Source of the DNA: Candidatus Micrarchaeota archaeon CG1_02_51_15
GTDB taxonomy: Archaea > Micrarchaeota > Micrarchaeia > Norongarragalinales > UBA8480
Reading direction: 5' to 3'
NCBI GenBank assembly: GCA_001871495.1
Contig: MNVG01000017.1
Span: 1 to 43,265 of the forward strand
Length of the DNA: 43,265 nucleotides
The notes below the pieces were generated by a model. The model did not search any database and was not told where the DNA came from. It saw only the letters and a program-made list of their open reading frames with translations. The translations under genes were made by a program, and so were the position numbers. The first letter of the stretch is position 1. Each line of letters opens with the position of its first letter. Shown in pieces: positions 25,576-33,959 of the stretch.

Positions 25576-26466
25576 ATGGCTGGAATGTATTCTCAAATCG
25601 ACTCCAACAAATGGAAGTCATACGCGATAGTCGCCGCTTTCTTTGTGGTAATACTTGGCATAATGTGGTTTGCAACCTACTTCTTTGCGGGCTTTGGCGA
25701 ATTCTCAATAGCAATAGCTGGAGTCCTTGCAATAGTGTTCGCTCTGGGCGGCTACTACTGGGGCGACAGATTAGTGCTATCATTGAGCCACGCAAAGCCC
25801 GCAAACGAAAACGAACACCGCTTCCTGTTGAACACCGTCGAAGGTTTGGCTATTGCAGCAGGACTGCCTAAACCCAAAGCATACGTAATAGAAGACAATG
25901 CAATAAACGCGTTCGCAACAGGCCGCAACCCCAAACTCTCTTCAATAGCAGTTACGACAGGCGCGCTCAAGAAACTAAACCGAGTCGAACTCGAAGGAGT
26001 AATAGCCCACGAAATGAGCCACATTAAAAACTATGATATACGCCTTGCAACGGTTGCAGTGGTAATGGTTGGTTTTGTGGCAATACTAAGCGACATACTG
26101 TTTCGCGGAATGCTTTTTGGAGCAGGCGGCCGCGACGACAACCGAGGCAACAGCGGCGCAATAATGATGGTGGTTGGAATCGCGTTTGCAATACTGGCTC
26201 CGATTGCAGTGAAACTATTGCAGCTGGCGTTGTCAAGAAAGCGAGAGTACCTTGCCGACGCAACCGGCGCACTGCTTACGAGGTATCCCGAGGGGCTTGC
26301 GAGCGCGTTGGAAAAAATAGGTAAAGACTCCAACCAACTGCAAGGCGCTTCCGAAACAATGGCAACGCTCTACATAGCCAACCCGTTCAAAAACATTTCA
26401 GCCTCAAAACTGCTCAGCACCCACCCTCCGTTGGAAGACAGGATCGCAAAACTAAGGGCAATGTAA
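25576..26466 (+). CDS. htpX: HtpX-like M48 membrane zinc metalloprotease
   Basis: 296 residues. Two N-terminal TM segments (about 17-58) precede the catalytic HEMSH at about 147-151 (VIAHEMSHIKNYD). Two further TM segments (about 160-215) follow, then the third zinc-ligand region KREYLADATGALLTRYPEGL (Glu ligand), and the C-terminal LSTHPPLEDRIAKLRAM typical of HtpX. The protease handles misfolded membrane proteins with its active site in the cytoplasm. It is last gene of the lemA operon, 6 bases after the orphan. Complete length. Confidence 0.95.
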   Translation: MAGMYSQIDSNKWKSYAIVAAFFVVILGIMWFATYFFAGFGEFSIAIAGVLAIVFALGGYYWGDRLVLSLSHAKPANENEHRFLLNTVEGLAIAAGLPKPKAYVIEDNAINAFATGRNPKLSSIAVTTGALKKLNRVELEGVIAHEMSHIKNYDIRLATVAVVMVGFVAILSDILFRGMLFGAGGRDDNRGNSGAIMMVVGIAFAILAPIAVKLLQLALSRKREYLADATGALLTRYPEGLASALEKIGKDSNQLQGASETMATLYIANPFKNISASKLLSTHPPLEDRIAKLRAM

Positions 26467-26467
26467 A

Positions 26468-27265
26468 CTACTTATTCAAACGCGCGCAGTAAATCGGAAA
26501 CCCGAACGTCATTGCGTAACCCGAACGGGTAACACGGACGCCCCTCGTTTTTTGCGCCCCTTCAATTATCCCCCGAATTTTACTTACTTCCTTTTCGGTA
26601 ATCGCGTAGCGCGCGGCGTGGTCCTTCTCCGAAAGCCGCAACGCGGGCGCTTCGCCTATTTCTTTCGGAGTACTAAACCCGGCCCGCAAGTAAACCGACG
26701 CGAGGTCTCCCTTCCACTGGAAATGCCACCTGCCTATCTTCGGACTCGACGAATAAACCAAGTCCGCAACCCTCCTTTCTTCCAGAGTACGAAGCGATGC
26801 ACACTGGTTGACGAAAAAACCGCGCGGCTTCAAGTGCAAGGCAACGCGCTTGAGCGCTTTTACCTGCTCTGCTGCGGAAGGAAAATAATCAAGGGAACTC
26901 CGCATAATCACCAAGTCGAATTTACGGTCCAACCGAAGGCCAAGCACATCCGCAACTATCTTCTCGGCGGCCGCGTTCTTGTTTTCACGCAGTTGTTCGG
27001 CGGAAGCATCAACCAACGTTAAAGACGAACGAAAGCCTTTTTGCCTCAAACGAAGATACAGCCGTTCCCCCAGGTCGCCGTTGCCCGAGCAAACGTAGAG
27101 CACCGCAGGGTTGCGCGGCAGTTTCGCAAACAACGACCTGCAGGCCGTGACGAACGCGCTGAAGACCCTGTTGTTCGAGAAGTAGCCGCCGTAGACCTTG
27201 CGCCAATTGCGGCCCGCAACGCGTTTGTCGCGCAAAAGGTTTTCGCGAGCCGCGTTCGAAATCAT
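26468..27265 (-). CDS. SAM-dependent methyltransferase, class I, substrate unknown
   Basis: About 265 residues starting at ATG 27265, 11 bases after the NIF3-family stop; a longer reading would overlap that gene. VLYVCSGNGDLGERLYLRLR is motif I, SLTLVDASAEQLRENKNAA carries the acidic motif II residue, and KIVADVLGLRLDRKFDLVIM and LKRVALHLKPRGFFVNQCAS complete the Rossmann core. A 100-residue C-terminal extension (FQWKGDLASVYLRAGFSTPK onward) is not recognised. It is the terminal gene of a minus-strand unit with nif3 and porC and converges on htpX with a one-base gap. Confidence 0.78.
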   Translation of the reverse strand: MISNAARENLLRDKRVAGRNWRKVYGGYFSNNRVFSAFVTACRSLFAKLPRNPAVLYVCSGNGDLGERLYLRLRQKGFRSSLTLVDASAEQLRENKNAAAEKIVADVLGLRLDRKFDLVIMRSSLDYFPSAAEQVKALKRVALHLKPRGFFVNQCASLRTLEERRVADLVYSSSPKIGRWHFQWKGDLASVYLRAGFSTPKEIGEAPALRLSEKDHAARYAITEKEVSKIRGIIEGAQKTRGVRVTRSGYAMTFGFPIYCARLNK

Positions 27266-27275
27266 TACTGTCAGC

Positions 27276-28043
27276 TCACACTCCGGTGGGCGCGTCGACG
27301 AAAAAGCTTTCGACCTTGAACTTGCCTTGCAAGAGCGGAGCAATCTCTTTTACCCCCAGGGTTTCGGTAGCGTAATGCCCGGCTGCGATTACCGACAATC
27401 CGAGGTCCCGTGCCAGCCGCGCAGAGGCTTGGTTTAGTTCGCCGGTGACAAACAGGTCAAGTTCGAGTTCGGCGGCTTCTTCAACACACGAACCCCCGCC
27501 GCCTGAAACCACTCCGACGTGCTTGGCCGAATTTTTTCCATAAGCAAGCACTTTTACTCCAAAACCCACTGAAGACGAAAGACGTTTAGCAATTGATTCA
27601 ATGCTTTCTTCGCGCGACAAGCTTCCTTTGAAACCAATGTCAACCCCGTGGTACCCCGCCCACGGTTTTACTTGCCTTAAGCCAAGCATTTCCGCAAGGA
27701 CGGCGTTGTTGCCGAGTTCGGGGTGCAAGTCCAGTGGAAGGTGCGCGGCATAAACAGACAAGTCGTGTTCGAATAGCACGCCGAGCATTTTTTTCCAGTG
27801 GCCCTTGAAGACCGAAGGCGTCTTGTCGCTTCCTTTCCACAGCATTCCGTGGTGTACTAAAATCAGTTGCGCGCCGCGCTCGGCTGCTTCAGTGAAAGCT
27901 GGAATGCAGGCGTCGACTGCGCAAGCAACTTTGGTAACGCGCGGTTTTCCTTCAAACTGCAGGCCGTTGAGTGAAGCGTCGTCTATCTCCTTGACTTTCA
28001 GCTCGACGTCCAAAAACGAAACGATTTCACGCAATTCAGCCAT
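27276..28043 (-). CDS. NIF3/YbgI-family dinuclear metal protein
   Basis: About 255 residues. The metal-binding pattern of the NIF3 family is present: LILVHHGMLWKG (two His), AAHLPLDLHPELG, and VIAAGHYATETLGV near the C-terminus (His and Glu). The family forms ring-shaped hexamers with two metals per subunit; it is often annotated GTP cyclohydrolase I type 2, but the true reaction is unsettled. ATG at 28043 has a GTGAG site upstream and avoids overlap with porC. It lies 9 bases downstream of porC. Confidence 0.9.
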   Translation of the reverse strand: MAELREIVSFLDVELKVKEIDDASLNGLQFEGKPRVTKVACAVDACIPAFTEAAERGAQLILVHHGMLWKGSDKTPSVFKGHWKKMLGVLFEHDLSVYAAHLPLDLHPELGNNAVLAEMLGLRQVKPWAGYHGVDIGFKGSLSREESIESIAKRLSSSVGFGVKVLAYGKNSAKHVGVVSGGGGSCVEEAAELELDLFVTGELNQASARLARDLGLSVIAAGHYATETLGVKEIAPLLQGKFKVESFFVDAPTGV

Positions 28044-28051
28044 TTGGTAAC

Positions 28052-28591
28052 TCACTCTTTCAATTGGTTGTAGCACGCTCGCGCGGCTTCGATGTTTTTC
28101 TTCGCTATTTCGGGCGAAAACTTCGATGCAAATGCCTTTTCGAGGTTTTCCAAAGTAATCAGTCCAGTTACTTTTGCGAACGCGCCGAGCATTGCAGTGT
28201 TGACCAACGGCTTTCCGATTGTTTTTGCGGCTATGTCGTAAGCGTCGACTACAAACAGTTTTCCTTTCACTTGCGGGGCCAGCTGTTCTTTGGTCTTGCT
28301 AGTCGCTATTATTACGGCTCCCGAAGCGACGAGTCCGTTACAGACGTTTACCGCACAGAATAGCGAGTCGTCCAACACAATGAGGTAGTTGGGTTCGTAG
28401 ATTTGCTCGTGCAGCCTGATTGGCTTGTCGTCGATGCGGCAATAGGCTTCAACCGGAGAGCCGCTACGCTCGACTCCGAATGACGGGAAGGCTTGCGAGT
28501 GTTTTCCGCCGTAGAACGCCGCTTGCGCAAGCAGTTCGGCAGTAGTGACTGCGCCTTGGCCGCCGCGTCCGTGAATTCTTACTTCAATCAA
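28052..28591 (-). CDS. porC: Pyruvate:ferredoxin oxidoreductase, gamma subunit
   Basis: 179 residues beginning IEVRIHGRGGQGAVTTAELL, the gamma-subunit signature, with FPSFGVERSGSPVEAYCRID and PLVNTAMLGAFAKVTGLITL. This subunit completes the CoA-interacting part of the four-chain enzyme with PorA, PorB and PorD. Unusually, it lies about 8 kb from the other three genes, first in a unit with the NIF3-family gene and a methyltransferase. No other gamma-subunit gene is in the window, so it very likely serves the PorABD encoded at 17-20 kb. Confidence 0.93.
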   Translation of the reverse strand: MIEVRIHGRGGQGAVTTAELLAQAAFYGGKHSQAFPSFGVERSGSPVEAYCRIDDKPIRLHEQIYEPNYLIVLDDSLFCAVNVCNGLVASGAVIIATSKTKEQLAPQVKGKLFVVDAYDIAAKTIGKPLVNTAMLGAFAKVTGLITLENLEKAFASKFSPEIAKKNIEAARACYNQLKE

Positions 28592-28621
28592 TGCAATCTC
28601 CCCCCTCCTTCAAAAAATTGT

Positions 28622-30121
28622 TTAGATAGTGTCGAGTATTATTTTCTCGACTTCAACTACGTTTAAAAGCTTGGCTTGCTTTAACGCAAAGCCAAGCCGT
28701 TCCTTGTTGGACGAAAAAATTTCGTACAACTCGGCGCCTTCGGTAATTTGTTGGCCTATGCATACTTTTAATTCCATTCCCGCTCCCTTGTCCGCCGGAG
28801 CGCCTGCAGCGCGGCAGATTCGGGAAATGGCTTTGTTATCTATGTGGTCCACGCGGCCTTCCGAAACTGCTTTAACCGGTACTGAAAATTCGCCTGGCTT
28901 GAGGTCCGAAGATTTTATGTTTGGGTTTCCTCCCTGTGCTTTTATTATTTCCCGAAATTTTTCAAGCGCTTTTCCGGACGAAAGCTGGTGGCGCGCAATG
29001 CGGTATCCTTCTTCCTTGCTGATTCCCCTAACCATGTGCAGGATTATTCCACACATCAAACACGCCTTTTCAGCAAGCAACCCGCTGCTCGAACATTCAA
29101 GCGTGCGCAGGACCTGCCTTGCTTCCAAAACGGGGCCTATGAAGCTCATTGCAGGCTCGGTGCCGTCGCTGACAATGCATTCCACTTGCATTCCCAAGTG
29201 CGCGCCCATTGTCTGGAACTTGTGGGCAAGCACGCGCGCAGGCTCTACTGAATCCACTTTGGCGCCGCGGCCGCAGGGAATGTCGAGCAGAACGAATTGC
29301 GCACCCTCTGCTTTTTTCTTGGCGAGAATGCTTGACAACAGCAGTTCTTCAGGGTCCAAACGCAGGGGGTGCCTTATCTTGATTAGCTTATCGTCGGCAA
29401 CTGCCATATTTACCGCGCCACCCCACACCAGGCAGCCGTTGGTTTTGGCAACCACTTTCCTTATTTCATCCATTGAAAGAGAAACCGGACAAAGCACTTC
29501 CAGCGTGTCTGCCGTGCCTGACGCGCTGCTTATTGCCCGCGTGCAAGTCTTGGGCATTTTTATACCAAGCGAAGAGATTATCGCAACCAACAACATGCTT
29601 ACGCGGTCGCCTGCAACCCCGCCTATCGAATGCTCGCTTACAACCGCGCCGTTCTTGAACTCCAAATGGTCGCCGGTCTCGTAGATCGCGTTGGTAAGCG
29701 AAACCACTTCCTCGGAATTCAGCCCCCGCGTGTAAACGGCTGCAATGAATGCCGTCAACTCTGCAGCCGAAAGCTCTTCGTTCATCAAATCAGTTATTAT
29801 CGCTTTTACTTCTGCATCCGAAAGTATTCCGGCGTCGAGCTTCTTGCGAATAAAATCAAGGCTGGCCGGACGCTTGACCGACTCTGCACCCACCGAATCG
29901 CCGTTCTTAGCCCCAAGCTTCTCGGCAGTGTCCTTGAAAAAAAGTATTTCCCCGACTTTGGCATCGCGAGCCAAGTCAACCAACGCAACAGTCTCGCGGT
30001 TGCCTGACTTGAGCTTAACCCTGTCTCCCAAGCCCACGTCCAGCTTCTTGGCATCGTCGTTGTCGATTACAACTACGTTCAAGCCCGCTTCAACGTCGAT
30101 TATTTTTACTTTGAAATCCAT
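28622..30121 (-). CDS. deoA: AMP phosphorylase (archaeal thymidine-phosphorylase family)
   Basis: Phosphorolyses AMP (and other NMPs) to the free base and ribose-1,5-bisphosphate. About 499 residues, the archaeal long form with an extra N-terminal domain of about 80 residues. The core has GLNSEEVVSLTNAIYETGDH, SEHSIGGVAGDRVSMLLVAI (phosphate site), TCTRAISSASGTADTLEVLC, and TNGCLVWGGAVNMAVADDKL. ATG at 30121 is preferred over a start 7 codons upstream. It follows the R15P isomerase gene by 24 bases. Together they convert AMP to ribulose-1,5-bisphosphate, the substrate of type III RuBisCO, which is not in this window. Confidence 0.93.
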   Translation of the reverse strand: MDFKVKIIDVEAGLNVVVIDNDDAKKLDVGLGDRVKLKSGNRETVALVDLARDAKVGEILFFKDTAEKLGAKNGDSVGAESVKRPASLDFIRKKLDAGILSDAEVKAIITDLMNEELSAAELTAFIAAVYTRGLNSEEVVSLTNAIYETGDHLEFKNGAVVSEHSIGGVAGDRVSMLLVAIISSLGIKMPKTCTRAISSASGTADTLEVLCPVSLSMDEIRKVVAKTNGCLVWGGAVNMAVADDKLIKIRHPLRLDPEELLLSSILAKKKAEGAQFVLLDIPCGRGAKVDSVEPARVLAHKFQTMGAHLGMQVECIVSDGTEPAMSFIGPVLEARQVLRTLECSSSGLLAEKACLMCGIILHMVRGISKEEGYRIARHQLSSGKALEKFREIIKAQGGNPNIKSSDLKPGEFSVPVKAVSEGRVDHIDNKAISRICRAAGAPADKGAGMELKVCIGQQITEGAELYEIFSSNKERLGFALKQAKLLNVVEVEKIILDTI

Positions 30122-30145
30122 GTTGCAACAACCTTTTTCCAAACT

Positions 30146-31114
30146 TCAAATCAACTGCTTTTCACCAAGACCCAACTCGCGCCACACTGCCAGCACAATG
30201 CTCTGCGGAGGCAACACCCCGAATTCAGTAACGAACGCGTTGACGTACTTCGCGTCGGTCAAATCAAATGCAGGATTGAAAACGCTTAGCTTGCGAGGAA
30301 ACTTCTTGAGCCCCAAATCCCGCGGCAAAGCAACCTCGCAAGACTCCCTTTCTTCAATGGGTTCGTCAGCGCCCCACACTGTAAACGGGTCGAACTTGTG
30401 CACTCCGGTACAGGAGTAAAAACGTTTTTCGTGCTCGAAGGCAGTTAACGCAAGCGCCGAAGTGCCTACCTTGTTAACCAAATCGCCCTCTGAAGTTATG
30501 GCATCGGCGCCAACTAGTACGACGTCCGAATCGCGCATGAAACGCGTCATCACAATGCGCGAAGCAGAGTCGACTATCAAAGTAGTCGAAATCCCGTATT
30601 CCGAAAGTTCCCGCGCGCTCTTACGACCCTGGTATAACGGCCGCGTTTCGCACGCAAACACCTTGAATTCCTTATCAGCCTCAAAAGCTTTTTTCAAAAC
30701 AGACATTACCGAACCGCTGTGGCAATGCACCAAGACAGTACCGCCGTCTGGAACCAAGCGCGCCCCGTATTCGGCAACCTTGCTTCGCACGTTCGACAAG
30801 TTCTTTTGGTAAAGCCCCACGTGCTTGGACAACGCCTCCTTAAAGTCAGCAATATTATCCCCACTGCAGAGGTGAACCGAGGCAAAAACAAGCCTCAAGG
30901 CATTCCTCAACTCGGGCTCGGTCGGCCGCACTGTCTTCAAGTACAAAGCAGCTGCCCGCAAGTCGGCAAAAAAGTCTTCTCGATTCCGCGCCTTGGACGC
31001 AAGACCCTCTATTTCCAAGGCTTTCAACGCAGCTGCGGCAACCTGGTCCGCACCTTGAACCCGCAACGCTTTTATATCCGAGTAAATTTTCCGCGTCCTC
31101 GCCTGAATAGCCAT
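30146..31114 (-). CDS. Ribose-1,5-bisphosphate isomerase (eIF2B-alpha-like)
   Basis: Converts ribose-1,5-bisphosphate to ribulose-1,5-bisphosphate in the archaeal AMP pathway. 322 residues of the eIF2B alpha/beta/delta family: VLVHCHSGSVMSVLKKAFEA, KVFACETRPLYQGRKSAREL, VLVGADAITSEGDLVNKVGT and the FNPAFDLTDAKYVNAFVTEFG ending are typical of the R15P isomerase branch. Adjacency to AMP phosphorylase supports this over a translation factor or methylthioribose-phosphate isomerase. A TTTATTTAA box 28 bases upstream of the ATG suggests a leaderless transcript that also carries deoA. Confidence 0.9.
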   Translation of the reverse strand: MAIQARTRKIYSDIKALRVQGADQVAAAALKALEIEGLASKARNREDFFADLRAAALYLKTVRPTEPELRNALRLVFASVHLCSGDNIADFKEALSKHVGLYQKNLSNVRSKVAEYGARLVPDGGTVLVHCHSGSVMSVLKKAFEADKEFKVFACETRPLYQGRKSARELSEYGISTTLIVDSASRIVMTRFMRDSDVVLVGADAITSEGDLVNKVGTSALALTAFEHEKRFYSCTGVHKFDPFTVWGADEPIEERESCEVALPRDLGLKKFPRKLSVFNPAFDLTDAKYVNAFVTEFGVLPPQSIVLAVWRELGLGEKQLI

Positions 31115-31272
31115 GTTTTGATGAAAACAAAACGAGTTAAATAAACTTTACAACCTCGCCGCAACTGCCTTCAGGCGCGTCAAACAGTGGTTAAACTGAA
31201 AAAAAAGAGTTTTAATAGGTTCCCGCAGTTATAGCCAATAAGGCAAAAGACGCAAGGGAGGAATGGTACTAA
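31115..31272. promoter_or_regulatory. Divergent promoters: R15P isomerase / CBS protein
   Basis: Minus-strand TATA-like TTTATTTAA (31138-31146) lies about 28 bases from the isomerase ATG. Plus-strand TTTTAATAGG near 31210 and GGGAGGAA at 31256-31263 serve the CBS gene. There is no other feature in the gap. Confidence 0.5.
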
Positions 31273-32424
31273 ATGGCTGCAATTGACTTGATGGAGAAAA
31301 CAACAGTGGTAGACGCAGGAACCGATTTGGCAAAAGCGATTTCCGCTGCTTCAAAAGAACCCAACATTCTACACTTCGGAGTAACTAACAACGGAGTATA
31401 CGCAGGACTGGTTGACGACCGCGTTCTCCGCGACTTCACCGGTCCTTCAAGCACAAAAGTAGGAAAGCTCACCGCACACCCGAAAACCGTTTCCCCCCGC
31501 ACTTCCGACGAAGACGTGATGGCTGCTTTCCTCAACGGCGACGACAAAGTACTGCCTGTGATAGACGACGGAAAAATACTAGGCGTAGTCACCAGGTGGG
31601 GCGCATTAAGCTCAATGGTTGCCTCAAACGCAGTTAAAGGAAAGAAAATATCGGAATACATGACGCGCAAGCTAGTAAGCATAACCGAAGAAACTACTAT
31701 TTCGCAAGCGCGTAAAACGTTCAAGGAAAACAACTTGTTCCGCGTGCCGGTTTTGGACAAGCAAAGCAGGATGACTGGAGTCATTTCAACCTACGACTTG
31801 GCAGTGAAAGTAAGCCCGCACACTGCAGGTGCCGCGCGCCAAAGCACTTTCGAACCCACCCTCCTTGAAAGAATAGGCAAGGAACCCATAACCAGCATAA
31901 TGAGCACCAACGTGGCTTCCGTAACCCAAAACGATTCGCTTTCAAACGCGTTGAAGCAAATGATTGAACGCCGCGTAATGGGACTGGTGATAACCGAAGA
32001 AGGAAAGCCAATAGGGATGCTTGCGGCAAAAGACGTGATGCGTGCGTGCCTAATGGAAAAACCCGCGCCAATCCAAATAGTAGGATTGAAAGAAGACGAA
32101 ACAATGCTCAAGCAATCGCTTTTCGACGAATGCAACACCTTCCTTGCCAAGTGGAACAAAACAATTGACTTGGCCCCGGAGGACTCGCTTACGCTTCACG
32201 TGAAGTCGAAAGTGGAAGGCAAGAAAAAACGCTTTGAAGTCAAAAGCAGGCTGACCATCGAAGGAAACGTGTTTTCTTCACGCACTCCGCCCAACGTAGA
32301 CGAACACAAGCAAAACTGGGACCTGCACTTGGCAGTGCGCGAGTCGCTCCAGGAACTCGCGAAAATAATCAAGAAATACGCCGAGTTGAAGAAAAAACGC
32401 GCGATGTCCCGTGAAGAAGAATAG
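31273..32424 (+). CDS. Four-CBS-domain protein with C-terminal HPF-like domain
   Basis: 383 residues. Four CBS motifs (about 5-60, 70-118, 130-180, 205-263) form two Bateman modules that typically sense adenine nucleotides or SAM; DVMAAF, YMTRKLVSITEETTISQARK and IMSTNVASVTQNDSLSNALK mark their starts. Residues about 268-383 differ: LTLHVKSKVEGKKKRFEVKS, RLTIEGNVFSS and WDLHLAVRESLQELAKIIKK give a beta-beta-beta-alpha pattern resembling the ribosome hibernation promoting factor/YfiA fold. A nucleotide-gated ribosome-binding factor is therefore possible (inference). GGAGG at 31258-31262 precedes the ATG. It lies upstream of ftsZ and the ribosomal genes but has its own promoter. Confidence 0.85.
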   Translation: MAAIDLMEKTTVVDAGTDLAKAISAASKEPNILHFGVTNNGVYAGLVDDRVLRDFTGPSSTKVGKLTAHPKTVSPRTSDEDVMAAFLNGDDKVLPVIDDGKILGVVTRWGALSSMVASNAVKGKKISEYMTRKLVSITEETTISQARKTFKENNLFRVPVLDKQSRMTGVISTYDLAVKVSPHTAGAARQSTFEPTLLERIGKEPITSIMSTNVASVTQNDSLSNALKQMIERRVMGLVITEEGKPIGMLAAKDVMRACLMEKPAPIQIVGLKEDETMLKQSLFDECNTFLAKWNKTIDLAPEDSLTLHVKSKVEGKKKRFEVKSRLTIEGNVFSSRTPPNVDEHKQNWDLHLAVRESLQELAKIIKKYAELKKKRAMSREEE

Positions 32425-32479
32425 AGGCAAACCGCAGCCGCACATGCAATCGCAATAGCAGCGCGCTAAACAACCGCTG

Positions 32480-32550
32480 GGCAAAACGGTTATTAATGTT
32501 GTTGAGCGTTAGTTTAGTCGATTGTTTTGACCTTGCTTAGCGGAGGAAAC
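32480..32550 (+). promoter_or_regulatory. Promoter and leader of the ftsZ operon
   Basis: GGTTATTAATG at about 32483-32493 is a TATA-like box with a predicted start near 32515. GGAGGA at 32542-32547 is a strong ribosome-binding-like site, but it lies 27 or more bases from the nearest in-frame start, leaving the ftsZ start uncertain. Confidence 0.4.
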
Positions 32551-32597
32551 GACTGGTTTCATCCCCTTTCGCAGTGCACGGCAAATGGTTTTGTAAG

Positions 32598-33701
32598 ATG
32601 ATTGACTCTGACTTTGAAAAGATGTTTGGAAGCAGCAAGAACGCAATAGTCCAAGCTCCGGGCCAGGCCTTGAGTGTCGAGGACCAACAGTTAATGGAGT
32701 TCCTTAAAGAAAGCGCGCCCCGAATCCTAGTTATAGGAACCGGCGGAAGCGGCAGCAACACCATAAACCGCCTGCAAGAAATAGGCATTGCAGGAACGAC
32801 TCTGGTTGCAACCAATACCGACGCCCAACACCTTTTGCGCATAAAGTCGCACAAGAAACTGCTTATGGGCAAGAAGAAAACCAAAGGACTCGGAGCAGGA
32901 AGCAACCCCGAAGTCGGCGAAGCGGCAGCCCAGGAATCCGAGCAGGAAATAAGGCAGTTGCTTGAAGGAGTAGACCTTGTATTCATAACCGCCGGAATGG
33001 GCGGCGGAACCGGCACAGGCAGTGCGCACGTAATCGCAAAAGCCGCCAAAGAAGCCGGCGCGATAGTAATTGCAATAGTCACGACTCCGTTTACCTCAGA
33101 AGGCAAGCGCAGGATGATAAACGCTAACTCGGGTTTGGACAAGCTCCGCAAACAAGCGGACACTACAATAGCGATTTCTAACGACAAGCTACTTTACTTC
33201 GTTCCCGACCTGCCGTTGAATGCGGCGTTCAAGGTCGCAGACACGGTTTTGGCAAACGCAGTCAAAGGAATCGCGGAACTCATTACGAAACCAGGTTTAG
33301 TCAACCTGGATTTTGCAGACATTAGAACGATCTTAGAACGTGGAGGAATGGCCGTAATCGGCTTGGGAGAGGTCGCAGGAGCAGAAGGAAAAGACCGCGT
33401 TGCTCAAGCTGCCGAAAAGGCGTTGGCGTCACCGTTATTGGACGTCGACTACGGAGCAGCCGACCGCGCGCTCATAAACGTAACCGGCGCCGACGACTTG
33501 ACTCTGGGCGAAGCCGAGTCAGCAGTTTCGGCAATAGCCGCTAAAATACACAAAGACGCGCACATAATCTGGGGCGCCACAGTCGACAATTCGATGGACA
33601 AGCGGGCAGTGCGTGTGATGTGCGTACTAGCCGGAATAAAAGAAGCACCTGCACCCGAACAGCAGAAACAAGCTGCGCTTGAAGACGTTGAATTCATTTA
33701 A
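32598..33701 (+). CDS. ftsZ: Cell division protein FtsZ
   Basis: Tubulin-like GTPase that builds the division ring. About 367 residues. ILVIGTGGSGSNTINRLQEI opens the GTP-binding domain, ATNTDAQHL follows, and the tubulin signature GMGGGTGTGSAHVIA is intact. LVNLDFADIRTILERGGMAV and the C-terminal domain are normal. The tail ends ALEDVEFI, a short acidic/hydrophobic peptide of the kind FtsZ uses to bind partners. ATG at 32598 is chosen over GTG 32574, but neither has a well-spaced ribosome site. It leads the secE-spt5-rpl11 block, the usual archaeal order. Confidence 0.95.
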   Translation: MIDSDFEKMFGSSKNAIVQAPGQALSVEDQQLMEFLKESAPRILVIGTGGSGSNTINRLQEIGIAGTTLVATNTDAQHLLRIKSHKKLLMGKKKTKGLGAGSNPEVGEAAAQESEQEIRQLLEGVDLVFITAGMGGGTGTGSAHVIAKAAKEAGAIVIAIVTTPFTSEGKRRMINANSGLDKLRKQADTTIAISNDKLLYFVPDLPLNAAFKVADTVLANAVKGIAELITKPGLVNLDFADIRTILERGGMAVIGLGEVAGAEGKDRVAQAAEKALASPLLDVDYGAADRALINVTGADDLTLGEAESAVSAIAAKIHKDAHIIWGATVDNSMDKRAVRVMCVLAGIKEAPAPEQQKQAALEDVEFI

Positions 33702-33733
33702 AATGCGAAAAGCAAAGGGGATGAAACGCAAAA

Positions 33734-33934
33734 ATGGATGTTGAAGAAAAAAAGGGACTCAAGCAAATGATCTCGGATTTCGTCAAGCAAAGCGAACGCG
33801 TGTTGAACGTGACACACAAGCCGAATCCCCGGGAATTCCGCCACATTGCGTTCAGCACTGCGTTGGGCATGATAGTTATAGGCATGATAGGTTTCGTCAT
33901 TTCAATGGCGGCATACTATATAAGAGGAAGCTGA
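33734..33934 (+). CDS. secE: Preprotein translocase subunit SecE (Sec61 gamma)
   Basis: 66 residues with the archaeal SecE plan: an amphipathic N-terminal helix with VKQSERVLNVTHKPNPREFR, then a single TM helix (IAFSTALGMIVIGMIGFVIS). It clamps SecY in the membrane channel that exports the signal-peptide proteins of this window. It lies between ftsZ and spt5, as in most archaea. Confidence 0.95.
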   Translation: MDVEEKKGLKQMISDFVKQSERVLNVTHKPNPREFRHIAFSTALGMIVIGMIGFVISMAAYYIRGS

Positions 33935-33959
33935 AAAAGCAAGAGGACCGTGAAGAAAA

